Origin: Caecitellus pseudoparvulus
Taxonomy: Eukaryota > Bigyra: Bicosoecida
Reading direction: 5' to 3'
Assembly (NCBI GenBank): GCA_965644315.1
Contig: CBFFRQ010000041.1
Coordinates: 62,001 to 126,000, forward strand
Length of the DNA: 64,000 nucleotides
Below the pieces are notes generated by a model. The model saw only the letters and a list, made by a program, of their open reading frames with translations. It was not told the origin of the DNA and did no database searches. Of this stretch, positions 40,401 to 49,740 are shown one piece after another. Both the position numbers and the translations under genes were made by a program. Within the stretch, counting starts at the first letter, position 1. The number at the start of each line of letters is the position of its first letter.

Positions 40401-43400
40401 CAGTGGCCCGTTTGGGGCGTGCCTCGCCGCCGCCACTGCTGGTCGTGGAGGCGGACGCGGCGGTGGGCGCTCGCTCGTTTGGGGTGGGTGTGGGCGATCC
40501 CGCCCGTCCAGCCCCCCCGTCGCTGCTCCCTGCCTCCGAGAGCTCCGCCAAAATGGCCCGTTCGTCCTTCGTCGCAGACCTGAACATGCGAGTGAGCTGG
40601 TTGGCCAGGTGCCCTTGCCGGGGGGCGGTGTGGCCGGATGCCTTGGAGGGCGTGCGCCCGCCACTGGTCTTGGAGGCTGCCTGACTGCCCCCCCCTCCGC
40701 CGGGCGAGGACTGGCCACCATCATCGCTGCCGCTGAAGAGGCTCACTGTGCTGCTCCGGCCGCCCAGTCGGGCCGCCCCACGACTGGGCGGACGCGCCTT
40801 GCCTGGCTGCCGACTGCTGGGGGATCGCCCTCCGGACGACACCAGGCTGGCACTGCGTTCCCGTGTGGCCTGCCACTGGGCCACGATGCTGGCAGCCGTG
40901 GTGGAGGCGGGGGCGCCCGGTGCCCCGAGCTTCGGGGCGCCGGCACCCCCCCCTACGTCAAAGGCGGAGTCTGCCGAGTCGGATTCGCCGCCGTCGGTGT
41001 CTGAGCCCCCCTCCTCCAGCACCGGTTGGGGGGGTTCATGGGGCAGTCCGCTCGCCCCCGTCGCTGCCAGGGCCTTGCGCCGTTCCACGATGCCCCCCCG
41101 CAGCGCGGCTGGCGCCGTGCCCCCCGTGGCGGCGCCCAGGCCCAGGATGCGCATGAAGAAGGACAGCTGCCGCTCATCCGCCAGCACTGCTGACGTGAAC
41201 TCCCGGCGGTCCACCACGCCGTCGCCGTTGGTGTCCAGCTCGTCCAGACGGCGCTTGGCCTCGCCGCGCAGGTCCACCGCCTCCCGTGCCTGCCGCTGCA
41301 TGGAGGAGGGGGAGGCACTGCCCCCGCCCCCACCCCCCTCCTCCTCCTCGTCGTCCTCCAAGCCTGCCGAAGACGTGGCCAGGATCATGTCGTACACCTG
41401 GTCCAGCTCCAGCTCCCCCGTGTTCCGCCGGTCGAAGACGTCGAAGAAGAAGTTCGCCCGCGACTCGGTGTCGCCACGGCACGCCCGCTGCAGGCCCAGG
41501 AACACCTCCCGGATGTCCACCGTGCCGGAGTTGTCCCCGTCAAACACCCGGAACACGCTGGACATGAGGTGCTGGCTGTGCTTGGGCGCGCCGAACTGCT
41601 CCACCATCAGGCGCCGGAAGAAACGCAGGTCCACCTCCCGGTCCAGCATGCACAGGCGCACCTGCCCCGTCACAGGGTCCTCCCGTGTACTGCCCGCTAG
41701 CTCTCCGGCCCGACTGCCTGCCCGTGGCGTGCTGCGGGTGCCGCCACGTGAGGCCCGGTACTTGCGCCGGATGTGGTTGGGCATGCTGGACACGTCGGTG
41801 GGGTCGAAGGAGTAGTGCGTCAACATGGTGTGCAGCAGCTCGAAGGAGAAGATGGGGCCCGTGCCACTGCCTCGCCCCAGCCCCAGCGCGTCGCTGAAGC
41901 ACTCGAACAGGATGGGCTCCGCCGTCACGACAGACTGGAACTCCTGCCGGCTGATGCGCCCGTCGCCGTTCAGGTCCATGGCAGAGGCCAGGTGCTTCGC
42001 GAACATGATGAGGGCCATGTCCAGCCCCGGCAACCCGTCGCCGTCCCCGCCCCCGCCCTCCTCGAAGTGCTGGCTGAACGCCTGCCGCCCGTCGGCACCC
42101 TCCTCCCGCAACCCCGTGTTCTGGCGCCGCCGCTCGTCGTGTGTGGCGGCGCCCATGAGGGAGAGCAGGGACAGCGGCGAGCCGCGGCGGTTGCGCCGGG
42201 CGTGGCGGATGGCGGCGCGCCCCCCCAGCACCATGAGGATGAGCTCCAGCGGGGACACCTCCCCGCTGCCGTCCACGTCCAGCATGTCGAACACCAGGCC
42301 CAGCTTGGCGTCGAAGTCCCCCTCGCACATTCGGGACACGCCCAGCACGAACTCGCCAAAGTCCACCTCCCCGTCCCCCGACGTGTCAAAGGCGCTGAAC
42401 AGGCGCTCCGTCAGCCGCCACAGCGCCGGGTGGGACGTGTCGGGGTCCAGCCCCAGCTCCGCCACGTGCCAGCTGGCAGGCAGGGTCTCGTCCCCCTCCT
42501 CGTCCCCGCCATCCCACGCCGCCGCCGCACCCGCTGCCCGGGGTGACGCCGCCGCCACCTCCTGCCACACGGACCCCATGCCTGGCTCGCGGGTGGGGCT
42601 GGCGGCAGCACTCTGTCGCGCCCTGGAGGGGGAGGGTGGCGGCGCCCCGCTCACGGCGGCAGCGCTGGCTGCTCGAGTGCGCTTGATGGTGAGCATGTCC
42701 AGCACGCCGCCGAACCACTTCTCACGCAGGGCGGCGAGGTGGGCCCGCTCCCCCGCCATGCTCAGGGCCGCCGCAGACACCACCCCCTCCTCGCCCCCCC
42801 CCTCCGCCTGCGCAGCCTTGGCGGCGGACGTCTGCACGCGGCGGGAAGACATCTCCCGCCCCCGCTGCAGGAAGTGCCCAAGGGATGTTTGGGCCGCCTT
42901 GCTCGTCGCTGCAGCGGTGATGCCCGCCCTGGCAGCAGCAGTCTGCACGGCAGCCGAGGTGGCGCTGACCGCCGAGTCAGGCGCGCCCTCCTCCCCCGCT
43001 GCCTGCACTGCCAGGGCCATCCCGCCACTGCCTGCTGCTGCAGCTAAGCGGGCGTCACGCGCGGACTCCACGGCATCCCTGTCCACCCCGATGCCCCGTC
43101 TGCGCGCCAGGCGGGCCAGGGTGCGCATCATGAGGCGCCCGAACTGGTCCTTGGACACCGTCATGCGGTCCTGGCTAACAGCCGCAAAGTCGGCCTGCAT
43201 GGCCTTCACGTCGCTCACGCTCAGCTGCGTCTGGCGCACGAGGGAGCGCAGGGCGCGGTCCGTCTCATCCTGTCGCCGCAGGACCTCCAGCCGCCGCTCC
43301 TCGGCCTTGTCCTGCTCCGGGTCCTCCTCCTCCCCGCTAGCGGCGCTGTGCACCTCCCAGGACAAGGTCGCGTCAGGGACATAGGCACGCTGGTGCTTGC

Positions 43401-45816
43401 CGGGGGTTTGCAGGGGCCATCCTGTCGCCTCCCACAGACGGCGGGGGATGGGGTGTGTCAGGCACCACGCCCGCAGGGTGTCCAGGTGCACCCGGTGCTG
43501 CTGCCACTTCTCCAGCCTGTGAGCGCTGGACATGGCAGCGAGGAAGCGTTCCTTCGGCACCAGCGGGTCAGGCGCCGGGCCCACTGCGAGGCCAAGGCGC
43601 CCACGTGGACTGGCAATGCCCCCTGCACCCCCCTCCGCATTGGCAGGGCTGCCAGCTGACACGGCAGAGTTGCGGACCGATGCCCCGCCTGCAGGGGACG
43701 GACCGGGTGCCACGTCGCCCCCACTGCCTGTCGGGGACGGCGAGCCGGCGCCTGGCAGGTGGAAGTGTGCGCCACCCCGCATGCGGCGGTTGCTGCTGGG
43801 CAGTTGCAGCGACTCCATGATGCTCATGCGGTGGCGGCGGCCGCCCCCCCGCCCCACCCGCCGCTTCCACTCAGCCAGACGGCGGTCGCTCTCGGCTTGC
43901 AGTGCGCTAATGAAAGCGTGCTGGGCCGGCTCAATGCACAGAGCATACGCCATGCCCAGAGACAGGCGCTCCGTCAGCTCCAACTCCAGGTCGGGGGGCA
44001 GGGGTCCACCCTCGGGCGCAGCCACCTCCCCCGCCAGGGTGGGCAGGCCTGAGTTGGCGCGGCCAAAGCGTGCCGCGAGGGCCTTCTTGTGTGTGGCTGC
44101 GTGGGGGTTGCGCTGGGCGAGGGGGGAGGAGGAGGGTGGGCGAGGGCGCCACAGGCCAGGTGGTAGCACGGCTGTGAAGGCCGTAGCTGTGGCCATGGCG
44201 GCGCCTGCAGGGTGCACCTGGGGCTGCACGCTGGCCTGCAGGAAGGCGGCTTGTGCCTCCTGCGCAGCCGGCACGCCCTTCACTGCCACCAGCGCGGCGC
44301 TGCTGGGCTCAAACAGGAAGAACCCAGACAGCGGCACGGTGATGAGCTGTGTGCCGAGGTTGGCGCTGCGGCGGAACTGCCCGCCACGCAGGCGCATGGG
44401 GGAGGAGGGGCCTGCTGCAGGGGAGGGCGGTGGCGCCCGGGGGCGGCCGGAGCGGGCAGGGGGGGAGGGCTGGCGCCGTGACCTGCTCGGCGAAGCACCC
44501 CTGCCGTCGGCACCCCCCCCCTTGAACATGCCCTGCTCTGGGCGGGAGTGGACGGAGCTGCGCCCAGCCACAGGCGCCTCTTCCCCCGTCATCAGCTGCA
44601 GCACGCGTGTGTCCTTGGTCAGCGCTGCCATGTACATGCGGCCGGAGTCCAGCAGCATGGCGGAGCAGGCGTCCACTGCTCCCTGCACATCCCCTGCCTG
44701 CACCGCCCCCACCGCCCCACACACGTGCACGACGTCCTGAACCAGCTGACTGAGAGTGCCCACTGTCAGACTGCGCTCCATGGCCACTGCTGCGCCGTGG
44801 CGGCGAGGTGGGGGGGATGGCGCCCCACCCACCTTGGGAGGCAGTCCGCTGCCGCCCTCAGCCAACTGCGCTTGGAAGCGGCGCTGGGAGCGCGGGCTGA
44901 GGGCGTGCGGCATGGGGCCTTTGTGCCCTGCGCGTTCCCGGATCCGGGCATCGGCGGCGATGGCTGCCGCGCGCAGGGCCAGCAGGGCGTCGGGGTCCTC
45001 CTCCACCTCCGCCGCCATGCGGTACGTCTCCAGCAGGAACGTAATACGCTGGAACAGCTGCCCACGCCCGAACAGCGCCAGCAGCGTCAGCACATGCAGC
45101 AGGCGCACGCTGGGCACCGCCCGAGCCTCCGCCTCTGCCGCTGACCCTGCCGAGGCGCCAGTGCCCTGCTGCGTGGTGGGTGCGGCCAGCGCATCGTACA
45201 CGGCCAGCGGCAGCGTCAACATGCCCGCCTCTGTGCGGCGGTCAATGTCGGAGAAGATGTCCAGGAACTCACTGCGGTCCAGCTGCATCTTCCACAGGGA
45301 CGCTACCGGGGCCGTGTCGCTGCCGTCGCTGCCGGGAGATGCCGTGCTCGAAGCCATCAGTGGCTGCAGGCGCAGTTTCGAGCCCTGCCGGCGAAGCCCA
45401 CTGGGACGGGACGGTGTCGCAGCGGCCTTGGACTCTTCCCCTGGAACTGCAATGGAGAGCCCCGAACGCCCGCGCTTTGGCGGAGCATCTGCGGCGCAGG
45501 GGGCAAGAAAGTGCTGACTGGCTCGTCGCTGCGACGCCAGGCGCCGTTTCTCCTCACCATCCTTGATGCCCACTTCCTCCTCCAGGGAAAGCATTCCAGG
45601 CCGAGCTGCGCCACTGGCAGTTGTGTCCTTGTCGGTTTCGTCATCCTCCTTGCCCTCCTCCGCCCCCACTGCCCCGATGCCTCTGCGCTGGGCCTGCACG
45701 TGCAGCGCCTGCAGCGCCCGCAAGCGAGCGGCCGTCAGGGCGTTGGGACTCCAGTCGTGCAGAGCCGCATGCAGGGGGAAGTCAGTCGTCACTAGAGACG
45801 TGAACTTGGCCCCCAT
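37435..45816 (-). CDS. Giant intronless EF-hand protein, 2793 residues
   Basis: One frame from ATG 45816 to the stop at 37435 has no intron. It begins MGAKFTSLV, compatible with N-myristoylation. At least six EF-hand loops are readable between about residues 1140 and 1535: DTSGDGEVDFGEF, DVDGSGEVSPLE, DLNGDGRISRQEF, DGDNSGTVDIREV, DRRNTGELELDQV and DTNGDGVVDRREF. Most have the canonical Asp/Asn/Gly ligands and should bind calcium; the fifth is degenerate. They form consecutive pairs, as in recoverin or calcineurin B-like proteins, but embedded in a huge protein. The rest is low-complexity with many basic Arg/Lys/Gly stretches, scattered coiled-coil-like segments (residues 1840-1980) and no clear enzymatic domain. 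A cytoskeletal or membrane-associated calcium-responsive scaffold is my best guess. Confidence 0.78.
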   Translation of the reverse strand: MGAKFTSLVTTDFPLHAALHDWSPNALTAARLRALQALHVQAQRRGIGAVGAEEGKEDDETDKDTTASGAARPGMLSLEEEVGIKDGEEKRRLASQRRASQHFLAPCAADAPPKRGRSGLSIAVPGEESKAAATPSRPSGLRRQGSKLRLQPLMASSTASPGSDGSDTAPVASLWKMQLDRSEFLDIFSDIDRRTEAGMLTLPLAVYDALAAPTTQQGTGASAGSAAEAEARAVPSVRLLHVLTLLALFGRGQLFQRITFLLETYRMAAEVEEDPDALLALRAAAIAADARIRERAGHKGPMPHALSPRSQRRFQAQLAEGGSGLPPKVGGAPSPPPRRHGAAVAMERSLTVGTLSQLVQDVVHVCGAVGAVQAGDVQGAVDACSAMLLDSGRMYMAALTKDTRVLQLMTGEEAPVAGRSSVHSRPEQGMFKGGGADGRGASPSRSRRQPSPPARSGRPRAPPPSPAAGPSSPMRLRGGQFRRSANLGTQLITVPLSGFFLFEPSSAALVAVKGVPAAQEAQAAFLQASVQPQVHPAGAAMATATAFTAVLPPGLWRPRPPSSSPLAQRNPHAATHKKALAARFGRANSGLPTLAGEVAAPEGGPLPPDLELELTERLSLGMAYALCIEPAQHAFISALQAESDRRLAEWKRRVGRGGGRRHRMSIMESLQLPSSNRRMRGGAHFHLPGAGSPSPTGSGGDVAPGPSPAGGASVRNSAVSAGSPANAEGGAGGIASPRGRLGLAVGPAPDPLVPKERFLAAMSSAHRLEKWQQHRVHLDTLRAWCLTHPIPRRLWEATGWPLQTPGKHQRAYVPDATLSWEVHSAASGEEEDPEQDKAEERRLEVLRRQDETDRALRSLVRQTQLSVSDVKAMQADFAAVSQDRMTVSKDQFGRLMMRTLARLARRRGIGVDRDAVESARDARLAAAAGSGGMALAVQAAGEEGAPDSAVSATSAAVQTAAARAGITAAATSKAAQTSLGHFLQRGREMSSRRVQTSAAKAAQAEGGGEEGVVSAAALSMAGERAHLAALREKWFGGVLDMLTIKRTRAASAAAVSGAPPPSPSRARQSAAASPTREPGMGSVWQEVAAASPRAAGAAAAWDGGDEEGDETLPASWHVAELGLDPDTSHPALWRLTERLFSAFDTSGDGEVDFGEFVLGVSRMCEGDFDAKLGLVFDMLDVDGSGEVSPLELILMVLGGRAAIRHARRNRRGSPLSLLSLMGAATHDERRRQNTGLREEGADGRQAFSQHFEEGGGGDGDGLPGLDMALIMFAKHLASAMDLNGDGRISRQEFQSVVTAEPILFECFSDALGLGRGSGTGPIFSFELLHTMLTHYSFDPTDVSSMPNHIRRKYRASRGGTRSTPRAGSRAGELAGSTREDPVTGQVRLCMLDREVDLRFFRRLMVEQFGAPKHSQHLMSSVFRVFDGDNSGTVDIREVFLGLQRACRGDTESRANFFFDVFDRRNTGELELDQVYDMILATSSAGLEDDEEEEGGGGGGSASPSSMQRQAREAVDLRGEAKRRLDELDTNGDGVVDRREFTSAVLADERQLSFFMRILGLGAATGGTAPAALRGGIVERRKALAATGASGLPHEPPQPVLEEGGSDTDGGESDSADSAFDVGGGAGAPKLGAPGAPASTTAASIVAQWQATRERSASLVSSGGRSPSSRQPGKARPPSRGAARLGGRSSTVSLFSGSDDGGQSSPGGGGGSQAASKTSGGRTPSKASGHTAPRQGHLANQLTRMFRSATKDERAILAELSEAGSSDGGAGRAGSPTPTPNERAPTAASASTTSSGGGEARPKRATVALRHLAQMTNMRRIASMVGVEQRLAEERAAEAQRQRRRHDRKAALQRRAAGPAGYYRQSSHTAASLMRGRRALLTVRSGKARLVGERRAAQKAEATSSAHAEAAANVLASVDTSLRKAAVAQRTRAALARTMALTARARTRGLGADDASDSGEDSDVSVSESVAWRHGAVATLNLSPRGGTGQLYGVTHRGKGGRGGHEPRAKAKARPAFTTAGGHATTDAATSAVEGVKRALSRPGQRGGILADKTMLTTAMGASGVPVAVVSSAAQADLLRQHLSGGGNTRDVFGIGRALRRPGGIAADAHESNARRVDTGLGVSSPRRQGQRSEQVGADMAPSASAHALLPDAGSTAMARALSDPLLLANGGADGKRAVAAALRVRAPGTGRRLHGGGDGAASKARLAHLGPPATSARGMASSVGGTDGLSRTHAEVASSSGRIGLARVSAQARGEVLYSLDGHQIVTEGGEVVGGKHYQQYLRESTVRAEEVAQRAAQRRQSAAERATVHAALHVHAVDRQAKESGHGGGDGVPAVASSSASPPVPALDMTRIIARVDPPVPARDFGGVVSTLDAVMPSSASGRVLRATGASGRSGAAASLASLPRRGGGRGASKRPGSGHPAVQPTPPPPAPTSPLRPAASAPGHLGTPARPARRARRAAAPPQPHKPGGTEDAVGQAAASVILGPVPPSTASLDTAGSGTDPHPSRTLSGAMESLSRLIAEGRGPGENPVPHPPRSARDAPGKPRKGKKGKRRRKGKAASGTQGLAAALIDSSGLASTGDIALLRQDTARDATLKRLRKAGIRLPLGGSSTSLARQAPPGASTARGRLSGAGTSQPGGSGRASLPASARVRAAAANVLAASQSAASMRSTSSMPPARSGGMLVPLLGSSTASLASTRWGGGGSSSTLGASTALVPDRTTSRGGGRTPSQRNVESKGGPRRPGTGPLGSGVWHTVSHSTFGGDLRLGPDPGQAKLDSAETLAAADALLANMQ

Positions 45817-46391
45817 CGCGGCACTGGACGGGCAAACTGCAGCGAGCCGTGTGCTCGGCCGGCAAGGGCGAAGTCAGCCTCTATGGTGGACAAAAGCTGG
45901 GTTGAGTGAGAGGGAGGTGGTCCAAGCAGCAGGGTGGACCCTGGATTCAGTGCAGCACCAGGTTTTAGCCACGTGCAGTCCCTCGCTTTTGTCTGACTTT
46001 CTTTTGACTGGATTCCACTGTTGGGCGGGCCGTGTGAAGCACGCCTCGCGCAGATTCTGCTGAGCAGCAGCGATGGAATGTGGACGAATCTGGATCCCGG
46101 GTCGAGCGGATCTGGACACAATTGAGCTCACCGTCCCAATGTGCACGCCAAACACTGACATCACAGGCCTGTGGTTTGACTTGACACCCGACCATCGGGG
46201 TGCCTTGGGTCTTCTTTTTTTTGCCGCCACAGGTGAGCGTGCACTGTTGCAAGTGCGGAAGTTGCTCCCTCACACGTCAAGCACGACAACGCCTCCCCGG
46301 CACACCAAAACACCTGCCCACTGCCTCTGCCCCGCAGGATCTAGTATTAAAGCAGTAGCACACCTGACCTGACCCCCTGCCATCCATCGCC
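45817..46391. other. Divergent intergenic region between EF-hand and ankyrin genes
   Basis: This 575-base stretch is clearly AT-richer than its neighbours. It contains GCGGAAGTTG at 46255-46264, a T-rich CTTTTTTTTGCC near 46214, and a TAGTATTAAAG stretch about 55 bases before the ankyrin start. I see no RNA gene, repeat or mobile element. Confidence 0.4.
46255..46264. promoter_or_regulatory. GCGGAAGTTG element upstream of ankyrin gene
   Basis: This copy (CAACTTCCGC on the other strand) lies 128-137 bases before the ankyrin gene start. Confidence 0.4.
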
Positions 46392-49300
46392 ATGGTGCGT
46401 GGGCATGGGCATGGCACCTCGCTTTCGCCAGCACTTGCGCCAGAGCATGTCACCCACACCTCACAGCACACAGCGCCCTGCCCCACGCCACAGGCAGCAG
46501 CAACAGGACAAGCCATGGGCGGCCATACAGCAGCCACTGCAGGCATCGACAGCACGCAGGCTGAGGTGGTGGTGGCATGCTTGCGCAAGTTGAAGTGCTT
46601 GCCGGGCACCGTCATGGACCACGGCCCAGCACTGCGAGGACTGGCAGCCATTGGGCGTGGAGAGGCGCCTGCTGCAGATGACGCCCCATCGGCCATGAGC
46701 CTGGTAGAGCTGGAGGCTGCACTGCGTGATGCGGGGAGTGCGCTGTTGGAGCAAGCTGGGCTGTTGGCGGGGCAGCGTGAGCGAGGTGGTGTGTGTGCTG
46801 CGCTGCAGTACCTGTCGTTCCGGTGCTTCGCCGCGGTGGATGTGCTGCACCAGGCAGCATCTGGTGTGGGTGCTGATGCAGTGCCGGAGGGTGGCGCACT
46901 GTGGGGCGCCATCGTGGGTGCTTGGGGCAGTGTGCGGAGCGGCGTGAATGTGGAGGGTGCGCTGGCTGATCTGACGCGATGGTGGCAAGGCTTCACGGGG
47001 GCGGATGTGGATGTGGCTGGTGACGGTGGCACCATCACACATGATGCCGGTGGCGAGGCAGCGACGGATGCGGCCCTGGCTGGCATGCTTCAGCAGGCTG
47101 AGTGGCTGCGAGGCGAGGCGGCAGGTGAGTTGAGGAGTGAGAGTGCTGCGAAGCACTTGGAGAGTGCAGTGAGTGCGGTGAAGGAGCTGCGTGGTCTTTT
47201 GGGGTGTGGGCAGGTGATGAGTGGTCGGAAGGTGAAGGCTGTGCGTAGGCTGGACTTGTCGGGCGGCTTGCAGTGCCTGAACGGGAAGGATGTGAGTGTG
47301 TTCCAGGCAAGGAGCCATGTCGACGCAGAAGATGTTGGGGGAGCTGGGGATGTGGAGCGGTGGGCAACAAGCGTGGGCATGGGTGCTACGGCGCTCGCCA
47401 CGAGTGTTGGCGCCGTGAAGCTGGGCGATGCGAGCCGCTTCGCCCAAGGACTGCCTCGGATGGCGCAGAAATCACACAAGCTCGCGCTGGCGCACATTTG
47501 TGGTGGTGGCCGAGCTGATGAACCCCTTGGCGAGAGGAGCAGTGTCACAGTGCAGGTGCAGTGTGAGGCGGGGTGGCCGTTGAGGGTGTTCCTGGAGGAT
47601 GAAGCTTGGGGCGATGTTGGGCTGGAGGTGAAGCAGCGCGTGGCTGTGAGGGTGTTGGGTGTGTGTGCTGTGGCAGAGGCGTGTAGGGTGAGTTTGGGTG
47701 GGGTGGGTGTGGGGAGCTTTGTGGTGGTGGGTGTGGGGAGTGACAATGTGGGCGACCTAATGGGCGCGCTGGATGAGGGTGGATGTGAGGTGGTGTTGAG
47801 TGCGTGTGGCGGTGTGTGGGGCACAGGTGGCTCTGATGGCGGCATTGGTGATGGTGGTGGCGTGTTGGGTGTGCTGCGTGAGGTGCTTGGCGTGGAAGGT
47901 GGTGCGTTGGGTGGCGGATCGGTCGGTGGGTCGCTATTTGTGGTGAACGGTGAAGGTGGTGAGCATGCACTGTCGAGCGCGCTGGAGGTGTTGGAGCGGG
48001 GAGGGAGTGGTTGTTACATGGGTGCATATGCGATGGCGTGTGGGGGAAGTGGGGGTGAAGTGGGGCGTTTGTCAGGTGTGGACAGTGCGGTGCGGAGTGT
48101 GCTTGATGGGGAGCAGGCAGCTGATGCAGCAGGGCAGGCGCAGGCAGGGCACGGCCCTGGGCATGCAACGTTCAGCGAGGAAAACACCGCTGAGTTTGTG
48201 GAAGCGTGCAAGGAAGGCAAACTTGCCAGGGTGCATGAGCTGCTTGCCCTGACGGGGGATGGGACAGTGGATGCGCACGCGGCGGACAAGCATGGACCAG
48301 AGGTGGCCTTCAAGTGGGCATGCGCCAGTGGCCACCTCGACATCGTGCGTGAGCTGCTGGGTCTCACTGGGGCACGGGCAGTGGATGTGCATGCGGCGGA
48401 TGAGGATGGGCCTGAGGCCGCCTTCCGATGGGCATGCGTCAAGGGCCACACAGACATCGTGCGTGAGCTGCTGGGCCTCACTGGTGCGCGGGCAGTGGAT
48501 GTGCATGCGGCGGATGGGCGCGGACCTGAGGCTGCCTTCCGATGGGCATGCGTCAAGGGTCACCTCGACATCGTGCGTGAGCTGTTGAGTCTGACTGGTG
48601 CACGGGCAGTGGATGTGCATGCGGCGGATGGGCGCGGACCTGAGGCTGCCTTCCGATGGGCATGTGCCAAGGGTCACCTCGACATCGTGCGTGAGCTGCT
48701 GGGCCTCACTGGTGCACGGGCAGTGGATGTGCATGCGGCGGATGAGGATGGGCCTGAGGCTGCCTTCCGATGGGCATGCGTCAAGGGTCACCTCGACATC
48801 GTGCGTGAGCTGCTGGGGCTCACTGGTGCACGGGCAGTGGATGTGCATGCGGCGGATGGGCGCGGACCTGAGGCCGCCTTCCGAGCGGCATGCTACAGTG
48901 GCCACACAGACATCGTGCGTGAGCTGTTGGGTCTGACGGGTGCACGGGCAGTGGATGTGCATGCGGCGGATGGGGGTGGACCCGAGGCTGCCTTCCGATG
49001 GGCATGTGCCAAGGGTCACCTCGACATCGTGCGTGAGCTGTTGGGTCTGACGGGTGCACGGGAGGTGGATGTGCATGCGGCGGACGGTCGTGGATCTGAG
49101 GCTGCCTTCCGAGCTGCGTGTGCCAAGGGTCACCTCGACATCGTGCGTGAGCTGCTGGGCCTCACTGGTGCACGGGCAGTGGATGTGCATGCGGCGGACA
49201 GGTATGGACCTGAGGCCGCCTTCCGAGCGGCACGCGCCAGGGGCCACAGACACGTCGTGCGTGAGCTTCTGAGTCTGACTGGTGCACGGGCAGTGGATGT

Positions 49301-49433
49301 GCATGCGGCGGATGGGGGTGGACCCGAGGCGGTCAAACCGGCATGTACAAGAGACCAGTTAGATACCATGCGTAGGCTGCTTAGACTCAGTCGGGCGCGG
49401 GCAGTGGATGTACACGCGGCGGATAAGGATTGA
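46392..49433 (+). CDS. Ankyrin-repeat protein with long unknown N-terminal region
   Basis: The frame gives 1013 residues. The last third (from about residue 615) is an array of ten or more 38-residue ankyrin-type units built on RGPEAAFRWACVKGHLDIVRE followed by LLGLTGARAVDVHAAD. The A-C-x-x-G-H-x-D-I-V-R-E-L-L core is the ankyrin helix pair; the rest is a longer loop than the usual 33-residue unit. Ankyrin arrays bind other proteins. The first 600 residues match nothing I know and contain Gly/Val-rich runs. The coding strand is unusually G-rich (GGTGGTG, GTGTGTG) compared with neighbours, hinting at a young or fast-evolving gene. The stop codon interrupts a repeat: the next unit continues past it without a frame change. 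No intron is evident. Confidence 0.85.
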   Translation: MVRGHGHGTSLSPALAPEHVTHTSQHTAPCPTPQAAATGQAMGGHTAATAGIDSTQAEVVVACLRKLKCLPGTVMDHGPALRGLAAIGRGEAPAADDAPSAMSLVELEAALRDAGSALLEQAGLLAGQRERGGVCAALQYLSFRCFAAVDVLHQAASGVGADAVPEGGALWGAIVGAWGSVRSGVNVEGALADLTRWWQGFTGADVDVAGDGGTITHDAGGEAATDAALAGMLQQAEWLRGEAAGELRSESAAKHLESAVSAVKELRGLLGCGQVMSGRKVKAVRRLDLSGGLQCLNGKDVSVFQARSHVDAEDVGGAGDVERWATSVGMGATALATSVGAVKLGDASRFAQGLPRMAQKSHKLALAHICGGGRADEPLGERSSVTVQVQCEAGWPLRVFLEDEAWGDVGLEVKQRVAVRVLGVCAVAEACRVSLGGVGVGSFVVVGVGSDNVGDLMGALDEGGCEVVLSACGGVWGTGGSDGGIGDGGGVLGVLREVLGVEGGALGGGSVGGSLFVVNGEGGEHALSSALEVLERGGSGCYMGAYAMACGGSGGEVGRLSGVDSAVRSVLDGEQAADAAGQAQAGHGPGHATFSEENTAEFVEACKEGKLARVHELLALTGDGTVDAHAADKHGPEVAFKWACASGHLDIVRELLGLTGARAVDVHAADEDGPEAAFRWACVKGHTDIVRELLGLTGARAVDVHAADGRGPEAAFRWACVKGHLDIVRELLSLTGARAVDVHAADGRGPEAAFRWACAKGHLDIVRELLGLTGARAVDVHAADEDGPEAAFRWACVKGHLDIVRELLGLTGARAVDVHAADGRGPEAAFRAACYSGHTDIVRELLGLTGARAVDVHAADGGGPEAAFRWACAKGHLDIVRELLGLTGAREVDVHAADGRGSEAAFRAACAKGHLDIVRELLGLTGARAVDVHAADRYGPEAAFRAARARGHRHVVRELLSLTGARAVDVHAADGGGPEAVKPACTRDQLDTMRRLLRLSRARAVDVHAADKD

Positions 49434-49499
49434 CCCGAGGCCGTCAAACCGGCATGCGCCAATGGCCACACAGATACCGTGCGTAGGCTGCTGGTCCTG
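48248..49499 (+). repeat. 114-bp tandem ankyrin-coding repeats
   Basis: About eleven 114-bp units are very similar at DNA level, sharing blocks such as GCACGGGCAGTGGATGTGCA and GACATCGTGCGTGAGCTGCT. Internal units are nearly identical while the last two are degenerate. This pattern fits recent unequal exchange or gene conversion. The final degenerate unit lies beyond the stop codon at 49431-49433. Confidence 0.9.
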
Positions 49500-49740
49500 A
49501 GGTGGGGATCGCAAGATCCCACACAGCGTGCGGCAGCGAGCAGCCAAGTTTGAGATCTTGAGAGACTTGATTTGACCCAGACTTCAAGCACAGTAAAATG
49601 CACTGTGCAGGCAAACCTTTGACAGATTACCGGCCAACACACTGTACATAGCAGCCCTTTCAGGTACGAAACACCCATCCCTACACACCCCTCACTGAAT
49701 CACCTGCATTGTCCACCCACCCAACCCAAACAAGCCTCTC
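49434..49740. other. 3' region of ankyrin gene and of the UTP20 fragment
   Basis: The first 65 bases are a degenerate ankyrin unit left outside the reading frame's stop. The remainder is AT-richer. AAAATGCACTGTGCAGG near 49587 and CTGCATTG at 49704-49711 are TGCA-type motifs, the latter about 30 bases past the UTP20-fragment stop on the minus strand. Confidence 0.45.
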
